Source: Sinonovacula constricta
Taxonomy: Eukaryota; Mollusca; Bivalvia; Cardiida; Solecurtidae
DNA: 64,000 nt
NCBI GenBank assembly: GCA_007844125.1
Contig: CM017558.1
Location: 57,355,147 to 57,419,146, forward strand
Direction: 5' to 3'
The number at the start of each line of letters is the position of its first letter. Within the stretch, counting starts at the first letter, position 1. Positions 12,429-23,900 of this stretch are shown here, piece by piece. The notes below the pieces were generated by a model. The model worked only from the letters and a program-made list of their open reading frames with translations, was not told the origin of the DNA and did not search any database. The position numbers and the translations under genes are program-made.

Positions 12429-12459
12429 GTTCTGTGCGTTACGTAGTATAGCACAGAAC
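12429..12459 (+). repeat. 9-bp perfect inverted repeat upstream of the DIRS ORFs
   Basis: GTTCTGTGC (12429-12437) is repeated inverted as GCACAGAAC (12451-12459) around a 13-nt spacer containing TACGTA. The position, about 215 bp before the Gag start, suits a terminal or recombinase-related structure of the DIRS element. No second copy was found downstream of the element. Confidence 0.5.
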
Positions 12460-12674
12460 GTATGTCTTAACATTACGGCATGCACAATAGGGGTGATTGT
12501 GTATTTGAATGATGGGATATGTATCAGGTGACCAGTGGTCAATCAGGCGAGTAAGAGCGGGAAAAGGCACGAGGGTTTTGTTTGGTGGTCAGTTCTACGC
12601 TTGACTTCGGTCGGTTCACATCGTTTCTATTGCTTTTCTTGTTTTGTTCGCTTCGTGTTTGCCACGTCTACAAC

Positions 12675-15600
12675 ATGGCTACTGGCAGTGGTGAGGATAT
12701 CCGCGGCTTTGTGAAAGAGGCTGTTAAGGAGAAGAACGACAAGTTATTGGCCAACATCAGCAGCATGATATCTAAGATAAGTGCCAAACCTTCTGCCGTT
12801 TCATTGCTTTACGCTCCGCGGTTTAAGAGAAAGAGTAACGAGGAGCAATTTAAATGCAACTCTAAGTTAATTGAGAGGTTGGACGACGTACAGACGTCTA
12901 TTCAGGCAAACGATTTAGCGTCTGCAAACCAATCTTTAGATGAAGGTACGATAAACTTTTATTTAATATTTAGCCTTAGGTTTACAGTTCCGGGTGTATA
13001 TGTATACACATTCCTTTGTAGAGGGGGCACGTGGTTTTCCCACGGTCAGTAGGTTTAAGAATACCGTAAAGCGCTATGTATTTAGCGTTAGATTATTTTT
13101 TATGATTTATGGTTTCAGCTTTACAGTTGTTAAGACAGCGACAGAAGATGATTTTGTTGGCTGACTCTTCAGAGCTCGGTTGGCGTGTAGTAAATGAGTA
13201 CGAGAGCAACCCCATTGCTAGTGACAGTGAGGATGAGAGGAAGATCTATAGGGCGGAGGCGCGAGCTCTCAAGAAGGCGAAGGCAGAGAAGGCTAGGAAG
13301 GCACGTCGGGGTTGGCCTTATAAGCGACCTGATACAGCGCCGTTGGTTACGGTTACATTAGTGCAGCAGAGCGGGAGACAGAAGCCGGGGTTATGTTTTT
13401 CGTGTGGCAAGCCAGGTCACTGGAAAAACGAATGTACGCAGGGTTCCAGTCAGCAAAATAATAAGATAAGTACTTGTATTTGGTTTAGTCTCTCTGGAAA
13501 TGGAGATACTTGCTGTTGTAAGGCGGTTGATAATGTATGTGGCGAGAGTAGCACGAATGAACAGTCTGTAGTGGCTGTAGAGTGTAAGGGCATAGTGGAG
13601 CCTGTATCGCTGGTAGGGCGTTTAAAGTCCCATTATGATCATTGGGCTGGTGTGTCGGATGATAGATATATCCTGGATGTAGTAAAAAATGGTTACAAAA
13701 TTCCATTTAAGGTTTTGCCGGAAGTAGCTTGTATTCGTAATAATAAGTCGGCTAGAGATAATCCGGAGTTTGTAGAGTCAGAAATTAGTTCCTTGTTAAA
13801 GAAAGGGGTTGTTTCTCAGGTTATGGAAAAACCGCATGTTGTAAACCCTCTTACGGTAGCTTATAGTAGAGCGGGCAAACCAAGGTTGGTATTGGATTGC
13901 AGGCATATTAATTCTTGTTTGCATTTGTTTAAAGTAAAATTTGAGGATATTAGAGTGGCGGAACGTTTGTTTGATCTAAATTCATATATTTTTACATTTG
14001 ATTTAAAGAGTGCATATCAATATATCGACATATTTCCTGAGCATACTACGTACCTCGGTTTTAGCTGGTCTTATAACGGTACGGTTAAATATTATGTTTA
14101 TAATTCCCTTCCGTTCGACATTTCAGTCGCAGGGCATATATTTACAAAAACGCTAAGAGTACCTCAAAAGTATTGGAGATCGTTAGGCTTAAAAGTTATC
14201 ATGTTTTTAGATGATAGAATAGGAGGAGATGTGAGGCTAGAAAGGGCTAGTTTTGCTAGTGATTTTATACGGGAGTCACTGCTAGAATTTGGATTTCTTC
14301 TGGCAGAAGATAAATGTTCGTGGAAACCCATGAGAAAGGGTTCTTGGTTGGGTCATACCCTGGATTTTGTTTCTAATAGGTTGTTCATTTCAGAGGAAAG
14401 GATTGGTAGATTAGAAATGTCAATAAAATCCTTGTTTTTTCAGATCTCTAGAGACAAGCTTAATCTTGTTCATGTTCGTGCTTTGGCAGGCGTGGTAGGG
14501 CAAATAATTTCCCTACAAAGTGTTTTGGGTAAGATTGTGTCTAGAATGAGAAGATATATGTACAAGTGTATTTTGACACGAGCAAGTTGGAACGCTCTGG
14601 TTAAAGTAAGCCCTGAAGCTGTGGCTGAGTTGGATTTCTGGCAGAGTAATGCGAGATTGCTCAATAGAGAGGGCAAGGTTTTAAGAGAAAGTATTGTGAC
14701 TACATTTTGTATGTATACAGATGCTAGTGCGGTCGGATATGGTGGTTATTTAACAATGAATAACGTAGAAACACAGCAGTTTGCTTCAGACACAGTGCTT
14801 GTGGGTTCATCGTTAACCAGTTTAGACTTAGGTAATAATGATCAGTTACGGTGGGCATCGGAATTGCCAGAGTATATGAGTTTGTGTTTGCCTCCGGAAG
14901 TAGGCGAAAGTGGTGTAGATAAACCCACCGGTGTGGAAGTGTGTTGTTTAGATCAGATTCCCGGAAGTGAATCTGAGGGTGCCTTGTCCCCGGAAGTGGA
15001 CAATGCGTTTACAGCTCAAAGAAAGGAGCCTGGTAGTTCGATATCCCCGGAAGTGGATATTTGTAGAGAGAAGATTCCCGGAAGTGAATCTAATGGTTTG
15101 TGCCCGGATAATGGTTTGTGCCCGGAAGTGCACAGTGGTAGTCGTAACCTAGTAGTAGGTTCACAGGTTAGTGGCTCATGGACAGAGCTGGAAGCTAGTC
15201 ATAGCTCTACGTGGCGGGAGCTAGAGGCTGTACGTAGGGTACTGTGTAGTAATGAAATTATAGTACATGGCAAAGAGGTAGCGCTATATATTGATAATAA
15301 GAATGTGTCTTATATTTTAGAATCTGGAAGCAACGTGTGCGGTGTGCATGAGATATGTTTATCTATTCATGATTGGTGTAGTAAAAATGATGTTTGTCTG
15401 TCCGCAACATGGATTCCTAGAAAGCAGAATGTGCATGCTGATTATTTGAGTAGATGTCAGGATTGTGATGACTGGTCAATAAATCAGTCAATATTTGAGT
15501 ATTTAAACGATAAGTGGGGACCATTTACAGTAGATCGTTTTGCTACGCATTACAATGCTAAATGTTTACGTTTTAATTCTAGATTTTGGGTACCAGGCAC

Positions 15601-15931
15601 GGAAGCCGTAGACGCATTCAAGCAGTGTTGGCGGGGTGAAAAGAACTGGATAGTTCCTCCAGCTAATCGAGTAATGGAGTATATAAAGAAAATTAAGTAC
15701 GAGCGTTGTTGTGGGGCACTAGTAGTTCCAAAGTGGAAATCAGCTCCTTTTTGGTCAATGATAACCAATGGAAAGGGAGAGTACTGTGATTTTATAAAGG
15801 ATGTGTTTGAGTTGTCTGTATTGGGAGCGGTAACGCTTGGACGTGGCAATAATGGAATGTTTGCTAATGAATCTTTGAGTTTCAGATTGCTGGCGTTAAA
15901 ATGTGATTGCACGGATGCAACTGGTTTTTAA
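12675..15931 (+). CDS. DIRS Gag-RT-RNase H polyprotein (exons 1 and 2)
   Basis: The Gag start is placed at ATG 12675 (ACAACATGG, good Kozak context); an upstream in-frame ATG at 12582 is less likely. An intron at 12946-13118 (GTACG...TTTCAG) joins GATGAAG to CTTTACAG, moving the frame so Gag runs into exon 2 without a stop. After splicing come a Gag block around GWRVVNEYE, a basic Lys/Arg-rich stretch, and a CCHC knuckle, CFSCGKPGHWKNEC. The RT follows with its catalytic FLDD. RNase H has YTDASAVGYGG, the acidic E in TWRELEAV, YIDNKN and HADYLSR. The C-terminal part contains PGTEAVDAF and VPP, matching in layout the DAM-methylase-like region of DIRS elements. About 120 residues between the first RNase H aspartate motif and TWRELEAV are an insertion encoding the hairpin array. 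The frame closes at 15931 only if the second intron is retained. Confidence 0.88.
14886..15135 (+). repeat. Array of six hairpins with invariant CCGGAAGT loop
   Basis: CCGGAAGT occurs at 14894, 14961, 14990, 15047, 15078 and 15122 (start positions). Each copy is flanked by its own inverted repeat: GCCT/AGGC, TCAGATTC/GAATCTGA, TTGTCC/GGACAA, ATATCC/GGATAT, AGATTC/GAATCT and TGTGC/GCACA. Stems are 4-8 perfect base pairs, and several extend further through wobble pairs. A decayed seventh copy, CCGGATAA, is at 15104-15111. The loop is read in two codon frames (Pro-Glu-Val in four copies, Pro-Gly-Ser in two), so it is nucleotides rather than amino acids that are conserved. The array lies in the RNase H coding region and keeps the ORF open. 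Confidence 0.9.
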
Positions 15932-16006
15932 AAAACAAAACAAAAACAAACAAACTTAGATAGTTTGGTAAATGTGTATTGTCATTTAAGTTTTGTGTGT
16001 TTTCAG
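15924..16006 (+). other. Probable intron 2 of the DIRS element
   Basis: The donor is G followed by GTTTTT at 15924, weak beyond the GT. The acceptor is strong: GTGTGTTTTCAG ending at 16006. Splicing joins the RNase H exon (codon phase 1) to the recombinase exon and gives ...DATG-VGLRATLERK in one frame. Without splicing the first ORF stops at 15931. Confidence 0.6.
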
Positions 16007-17019
16007 GTGTTGGTTTAAGAGCTACACTTGAAAGGAAATTCGATGAGGCTGGTGTAGCGATATCTGATAGAGACAACGTTATCGATCGTATGGCGGGTCA
16101 TTTGTTGGCTTCTAGGTCGGACAATACGGTTGCCAAATATTCCCATCAAGTAAAGCTGTTTAAAGACTTTTGTGCTGAGAGGCACTTCCCCTGTGAACAA
16201 GCGTATCCAATCCACGTCGCTATGTATTTATCGTCTCTTATAGACTCTGGAAAGTCGGACAGTGTGGTGTCGTCGGCTTATTACGGTATTAAGTGGTACC
16301 ATAATATTAGTGATTCAAAGGACCCTACAGACAGCCAGTTGGTAAAATCTATGCTAGAATGTGCCAAGCGTTTGAACTCTAAACCCATAGTCAAGAAGGA
16401 CGTCGTTACTTCAGAGCAGTTAGTTACACTGTGTGACATGTTTGTGGGATCTACGGACGTTATTACTTTGAGAGATTTGTCCATTATCTTGCTTTCTTAT
16501 GCTGGTTTGTTGCGTTTCGATGAAGTCAGCAGTTTAAGGTGTAATGATGTTACTATTCATGATGATCATATTAGGATTTTTATAAAAAAGAGTAAGACTG
16601 ACATATATAGGAAGGGTAATGAAGTATTAATTTCTCGTGGGGAAACGTCTGCTTGTCCTTTACGTATGTAACAGAGATATATTAGTTCTGCTCATTTGCA
16701 GTTGGGGGAGATATCTTTTTGTTTAGACCAGCTTGTAGGTCGGGGGAGAAATGTTTTTTTTCTACATAAGGACAAAAAGCTTAGTTATACACGTACTAGG
16801 GAATGTGTAGTTTCAAAGTTAAAGTTGGTTGCGCCTGATTCAAATCTGGGTTTGCATTCTTTGCGCGCTGGCGGAGCCACGGAGGCTGCCAATGCAGAAG
16901 AGGTTTCTGAGCGTTGTTTGAAGCGTCATGGTCGGTGGAGGTCAGACACGGCCAAGGACGGTTATGTAGACGATTCTTTGGAAAAGAAATTGTTAATTAC
17001 CAAGAAATTAAAACTTTGA
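16007..17019 (+). pseudogene. DIRS tyrosine recombinase, interrupted by one in-frame stop
   Basis: This exon continues the polyprotein frame to the stop at 17017-17019. The N-terminal SAM-like half contains NTVAKYSHQVKLF. The catalytic half keeps the first Arg in GLLRFDEVSSL, the HSLRAGG (HxxR) box, the HGRW box and the nucleophilic Tyr in DGYVDD, so the R-H-R-H/W-Y set is complete. A TAA at 16669-16671 interrupts the frame after CPLRM, and the same frame resumes at once with QRYISSAH. Family knowledge: this enzyme integrates the circular DIRS cDNA. As read, the copy would give a recombinase lacking its HxxR box and tyrosine unless the stop is bypassed. Confidence 0.85.
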
Positions 17020-17340
17020 GAGTGGTATTGTATTTTAACGATTCGAATTTGAATGCGGTCGATCTATCCTTTGTATTGTTCTATCGCAAGTCTTGCCCAA
17101 TGCAAAATAGTGTTGTTGTTTTGTGCTTAGTCGTGTTCAGACCTTAAATTGTTGATCTTAATGTTTTCCGTTTCACATATCGACCTCTGCTGTCACCCGG
17201 AACTCTTCGGGTAATTCCGTCCTCTAAATAATCCGAATATATCCGAAGCTTGCCGGAGATCGCCGAGTAGGCACGATTGCTCTGCTGTCTCTGTCCGCCA
17301 TTTTGGTATTTTCCGAAAATATAACGTCACGCTTTGGGAT

Positions 17341-17935
17341 CCCAATTTGTTGGTAAATATTTTTTTATTTAAAGAAATATGAGATATTTTTTGTTGAAAT
17401 TATTACTTGTTTGAAAAAAAATATTATCAATATTTGCAAGATACATAAAAATAATAATTAAAAATGTTTGCTACGATCAAATACGATTAGTTCCGGAGAA
17501 CGTGTCGGATACTGCCGAGGGCATTTACGAACTCGATGTCGCCAAACATCGCCGTTTCAGACAGCATTGGCTAATTAGGCCCTTCTTACTTTAAAGTAAT
17601 TTAGTAACCTAGTGGACATTTGTGCTAACAAACAGTTTCATGGCTTCAACCCTTGGGGTTTATTTTACTGTGTAAAGTCTCATCTTAGTATTTTTGTCGC
17701 TTTTTTTATTTGTCTAGCACGTGTATACTTTTATCTAGTGCATTTTCAAATTGTATGGTATGTTGAAATATTACTTTTTTATACATTTTCTTTTTAAACT
17801 ATACGGAAAAGATCTTCCCCTGTTGTAATAAATACCCAATAGAACTAAAACGCAAAATAAAAAAAGGAAAACACGACGGATGAAATGTGTCAGTTTTATT
17901 AATGTCAGATGACTGACAACGCAATTTGTGTGAGA
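17341..17935. other. Non-coding DNA between the DIRS element and the VWA cluster
   Basis: A+T-rich. A G+C-richer patch at 17490-17575 (TCCGGAGAACG, CTGCCGAGGGC, CATCGCCG) resembles the GCCGGAGATCGCCGAG patch at 17250-17270 and may still belong to the DIRS terminus. No gene is seen. Confidence 0.35.
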
Positions 17936-20900
17936 TTATTCGCCATTTACGCACGCTAGATCAGTGAGCTGGTGCTGTATGTCCTTTAGCAGGGCGAAGC
18001 TGTCCACATTGACCACGTGATGGCCCGTTGCTATGGTGTTTAACTCCTGACGATCAACACGGGGTCCTACCCCGACGGCGATGACGGTCGCTTCACGTTG
18101 CAGAAGTGACGATTCATGTTTCGTAGCATCGGGATCATCCGAACGTCCGTCTGTGATCACGATCACGAACTTTGTTGAGTTTGCCCGGGCTCCGTTCTGG
18201 GGCTACAAGTAAAACGATATAAGACCATTAAGTCTCAACACAACAAGCAAGCTATACCAGACATAACTGAAGTATATTAATAGACTTATCCTGATAAATA
18301 CAAGAAATCCATTGATACAAAGCATCACAGGGCGTCCAATATGTTTAAAAAAGACAATACGCTATCTGACGAACGACAACGCCGGACATCCGATGAGTAC
18401 TTTAACTTAATGTGAGCTGAAATTATGATCTAACAATCGGCTTTCACTTAGACATAATAAGCACTGCACCATTTGTATTGCATATTGTCCAAATGTATCA
18501 AACAATCAATCTAATAACACAGTCTTTTAAAAAACTCATTTAAGAAATATTGAACGAATAACAATCTTAAAACCCTCGTACAAAACTGCTAACAGGTGAG
18601 ACTAAAACCTGCTTAATCAAAGTGGTTTGAAGTTGTCAAAATCGATACGTCATACGTATACGTGGTATAAAATGGAAGTGGTATAAATCTGCAACACCTA
18701 ATCACCCACAAGATCGAGGACTGACATGATAACTACAACAACTGTCTATTGCCAAATTTCTAATGCATTCCACAAAGGGCGTTAATAGGTCGTCACTCTG
18801 GACACAGGGGCAAAAGGACAACGGCTTTTAAAACTTTATAAAACTCCCTTTAAGATATGTAAGCCGAGATAATACCGCTCATACTTACTTATTTCAACAT
18901 ATACAACTACATACAATACCTGGAGGCTGTTTTCCCGGACAAACTTCAGAGCTTCTGACGTGTTTGTTCCTTTGCCAATGTACGTAATATTTTGAATGGC
19001 TTGAAGAACGTCGTGTCTTGAATTGTAGGTATTGAAGAAGAAATCATTGCGCACATCATCAGAGAATGTGACCACACTGAATTGAACGTTGTTGACACCG
19101 ATGGAGAACTGTGAAGCAAATCTGTTTACGAATTCCACTTCTGTCCTAAAGTTTTCAGCTCCTTCGCTGTCAGATGAGTCAAGGACGAAAACGATGTCGG
19201 CAGGTAGCAAACCACAGGCTTGAAAATAAAATAAGAACGTTTAAGTTTGTTTGATAGGACAATAGAATAAAAGGAGCCATTAAAATATTTTGTTGTGGCG
19301 ATTATGCAATCGAGTAAGGCTATTTGTTCCCTAATAAGATAAGACTGTATGTGCTGCATATGGAAATAATTAGAAAGTCGTATTTAAGTGCTTGTAAGAT
19401 TTTAGGAAATATTAGTAAATGTTAGGGAGGACACACTTTAATTTAAGTTAAAATATGCTGTCAAAGCTGGAAATGAAAAAAAACAAACTTCAAACATAAC
19501 TGCACTATGTGCACGCGTTCATATCGGAGATTTCGCATGACAATGCACCGCCATTACCTTAACGTTTATCATGCCAGGAACCATAGACGCTCCAATTATT
19601 GCACGGGTACTATACCTGCTTTAGTAGTTGTTGGTGGTAGAGAAGTCGTAGTTGTAGTTGTCGTGGTTGTACGCAGGGCACTCTCTAAAATAACACACAA
19701 GTGTATCTTAAAGAACGAACATATATCTAGATATATAAAGTATTATTTTAGCAGGAAAGTACAACCCTCAATAATCAAGCTAATTACAAAATTAATTCTT
19801 CTGTCAATTATAAATGACGGGTTGATATACCAGCTTGATGATCACATCATCTCTCTAGTTGCTGTAGCGGTCGAACATATACAATTTTCCACTTGCCATT
19901 ATCGCATTCTGAAATTGAGCATGTCCCTTTTCATATTTTCCTTTCGGGGAGCAAATGTCGTTTAGTTTACCATGAACTAAGTAGCCTATTGTAATATTTT
20001 GTACAAAAATAAAAGTTTAGCCAGTCATGAATGGATGAACAAATTTAACGTCGTACAACCTTTACCATTTTACCTTGCGTTAATTTTCTTCAAGCAAAGC
20101 ATATTTTCTTTTCGCTGTTTGTTTTTTATATATCCTACATAAGGTGAAAGGTAAGAGCTCTATAAACCGGGTTTAGGACTCAGTAGTTCTTTTTGCCGAA
20201 TGACCGTTTCAAGGCGGCATTTGTCGGATTTTCTCTATTATTATGTAATGTTTGGTTTTCGTTATTTTGCTACTTTTATATTAAAAAAGCATCTATATAC
20301 CCGTGTCTAGTGCTTGCTCTAATAAAATATATGTTGTAATACTCATAGAACCTTTTCATACTTTCGTATTCTTGCTCACAATAGTGTTAATGGTACAGTG
20401 TGGCGGTGTAAAACTCATGTTTATGTATCATGTTGTCATCTGCACGTACTGAATCATATCGGGATTGTGATTGTTATTCTCTGGCGTACTTTAAAGAACA
20501 TTAGAACGTCATTTCCATTGAACTGTGAAAGGGGAGTAATTAATCTATACTATGTAACCATAGTGAAAGTACAGTGTTGAAGGCTATTCATCTAAGATTC
20601 ATCCTTTAAAATTAGTAAATCATACTTGCACAGATCTTGTCGACGACCTGCTGATGGATGGAGTCCAGTTGATCAAAGTTGTCTACAGTGAAAGTGTGGT
20701 TGTTGTCAGAGGAGATGATATTCAGTTCATTCTTGTCAATATGTGGACCGATACCGATAGCGAATGTTTCCACGCCAAAACTGTATATAGATGTAACATA
20801 TGAATAAAATAGTTCAGAATATACACGCATGTGCTAAAACGTTCGTTTTAATCAAGTATTATTCTTATCTATTAGATAAAGACAGGTTAGAAAGAACTTT

Positions 20901-23900
20901 AAACCGTTTATTATATGTTATATAAATGAAATTTTATGTGATATTTTCTTTCCCTTGAACTCCATTGTTCTACACGTAGTCTCAATGTGTATTTCTAAAA
21001 CTTACAGAAAATGCTAAACATTACAGTAATCACAGTACTCTCTTATGATAAGACATGGTCCAGACACTACATGCAAGAGAATACATGTACATGTCATTTA
21101 AGAAGGCGCTTGAATTTGTTTCACGCATCAGGCTCTTATATTTCAAAATTGTTTTGTTCCCTACTGAACTCTATACACAATGTACGACATTTTGTCGGGC
21201 TTTTAAATCAAACGAATACATAAAAGATCAGGGGTGTGCGACATCCAAGGCTCGTCTGACAGGATGCACTTAAACCAATACGCTAAGATCATGTCTATAT
21301 GGTACTTTGCTTTCTGCCTTGTTGTTTGTCATGTTATTTCATAACTGTAAGCTTCTGTGTTTACATCGGCATACCCATTTCTTTAATTGAAAAAGACCAC
21401 AAGAAACAGCGACGAATTTATATTAATGCCTGCCATATTATTGACATATTTTCACGAATGCATGCGGCGCTGTTAACCTTGGCATAACAGGTTGTCTTTG
21501 AACAAATCTCGCTTAACAGCACCAAATTGTTTTTAATATGCATCGCTTTCCAGATTGGCGCAGAAACTAAGCTTCCAACAAATGAACTAGAAACAGTTTC
21601 CTAGATCGTCATAGCGACTTACCGATGGACATGTTTTGCGACATTTTCCGTCAGAGTCGGCTCCGTGGAACGTCCATCTGTCAGCACAACCATCACCTTG
21701 TTAGCAAAGTCTCTCGCATTATAGCGATGACTTCTCAACTCATAAAGGGCTCTGTTCATGCCATCATTGGTCATTGTCTCTCCATCCCTGTAATTTAAAG
21801 TGAAACATTGCAGATTACATAATTATAGATTTTAAACTAAACATTTAACACACCTTATAACGACAGAACCACTTCTAGAAATCATACTTTTAATGTAAAA
21901 ATCTTTTTAAGCTGTATTGACATTTATGTACTCTACAACGATTGCGTTATTTGGCTTTTGTTTAGAGACAGCTTTTGTTTAAAGACAAAAACACATTTCA
22001 TTGATGTTGCACATACCAGACATCATCAACTTAGTCATTTATATTCGTTAATCGTCTTTCAAATAATATTTTATATTATTCGGAATTGTCTTACCAAGCT
22101 GAATTTATGTACCGCCTCTTTAATGGTGGATATATAACTGATTCTGTCCCAAGTATTCAATTCGAAAGAACACGGATTTAATTGTACTATACTGTAAAAT
22201 GTTGATCGAAACCAAAGTTACCTGTATGGAATTCTAAGTACATTTTGCATCAAAGGCTCTTTGCTATGGTAGGTATTGAGATGAATTTCTGTGTTAGAGT
22301 GTGTCGAAAAAGTCACTACACAAGCCTGGGTATGATCAGTTCCTTGAAACGAAAATTCGTTTATCACGAGATTGACAAACTGCAGCTGCTTGGCAAAATT
22401 CGAAGCTCCCTCGCTACCAGAAGAGTCCAAGACGAAACAAATGTCAGACATGTCGTTGTTACAGGCTGTTAAAAAGGGAAGAAAAAAGATACAATAGAGC
22501 ATAAAACGACACTGAAACTTTTGGATTATCAGTGCTAGAAGCTGTTGTTAGTCATATAGCAAATCTGTTCTGCGGTTTTGATTTGCAATTTGCAAATATA
22601 CGTTTAATAACGGCAAAAGAATATAAGGATGTTGGCTATAATAAATATTAAATAGATTACTTTTTATGATATTAAATTAATGAATTCTAAGGTAAAATGG
22701 CTGGAATATATAAATCATCTCTTCCGGTCTTATACGATGTTTTGTTTGTACTACACGCCAAACAATATCATTATCACCAAGAACATCACGAAACTACTAG
22801 CTGATTGATAAGTTCATCGTTCAATACTAACCTTCCATGATCGGTAAGATTTTTTTTGCCCGTAAAAACGGCCGTTATATTACAATTAGGTACATATTGT
22901 ACAAACTATAGATCCTTTTTTAAAATATAACAGATTAATATATTTGCTAACTATGTTTTCGTCATCCCTTGGACTGTTTTGTTTGAAATAAATATGTTTT
23001 CTCTCCACTGTTGTACTGGAGAGAACCCAAAGGAAGTGCGAGGTGAGAGCTTTGTCACAAAAGGGCCCTTTAAACAATCACGTTATATAAACACTAATGA
23101 CAGCTGGGTATAAAACTCAATGCTAACCTTTTGGAATTTTTTTAATTGGGTTATTTATGAAGAAAATCTAAAGAGACTCTCCCGAGAAGCTTTTTTCATG
23201 CAATGCACCTGTATCCGGAGAAGACATTTTAATTTATTTCGTTTAACATATATGATATATCGAAATCGGCACACCTTACCATAGTACACCAATGTTACAT
23301 ACATGAGCCAATCTATTTAGATCATTTTTACCTTGGCATGTTTTATCTGTCAGTTCGGTCTCGAGTGTGCTGAGCAAGTCGAAGCCGGCCACCTGGAACG
23401 TGTGATTCCGGTCACTGGCGATGGTTTGAAGCTCTGTTGGGTCAACATGGTTACCGATCCCCACAGCGATCACGGACACCAGAGAGTTGGCCTGTAACAA
23501 TCATATCCCCAGAAAACTCCAGTACAAACGCGTAGGGACAAGTTCCATAACAGACACTTCTACTCCCCGCTACCACCACACTGATCGTTGTCACTAGAGA
23601 TTTGGCCTACACGAATCATCATTTTAGACAACCCAAGTAGAAATACAATCATAGCTATTACTAACTGAATCCATCTCCAATTCACCAGTACAAGATCCTA
23701 CCCCGAAGATAGCTGGCAAGAAATTAAGAATAACTGCTTAAACACCGTCGTTAGTTGGCTGAAAGACCAAAATAGCTTAAACCATACAAACAGGGCGTTA
23801 TCACATACGATCCGGCCGTCGACGGTGACAAATATCACAACTTGGCTTTATTTAAATGCAACCAACATATCAAAATATAAAAGATAGTTTGCAATAAACG

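Larger units (their letters stand above)
12421..17340 (+). mobile_element. DIRS-type tyrosine-recombinase retrotransposon
   Basis: Domain order is Gag with CCHC zinc knuckle, reverse transcriptase, RNase H, a post-RNase H domain and tyrosine recombinase, with no protease or DDE integrase. This is diagnostic of DIRS-order elements, which integrate circular DNA by the recombinase. The outer limits are uncertain: no inverted termini or internal complementary region could be matched by eye. The left limit is placed at a perfect 9-bp inverted repeat (12429-12437 / 12451-12459, 13-nt loop). The right limit is placed after G+C-richer sequence ending near 17340. The coding part has one nonsense codon and is otherwise open over 4.1 kb, so the insertion is probably recent. 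Confidence 0.88.

Noticed and set aside
14948..15133. 61-codon minus-strand ORF with repeated FTSGN/FRG motifs
   Set aside because: It is the antisense shadow of the palindromic hairpin array in the DIRS ORF.
14886..15135. CRISPR-like array (constant unit, variable flanks)
   Set aside because: The constant part is 8 nt, spacing is irregular, flanks are palindromic about the loop, and it lies inside a eukaryotic retrotransposon ORF.
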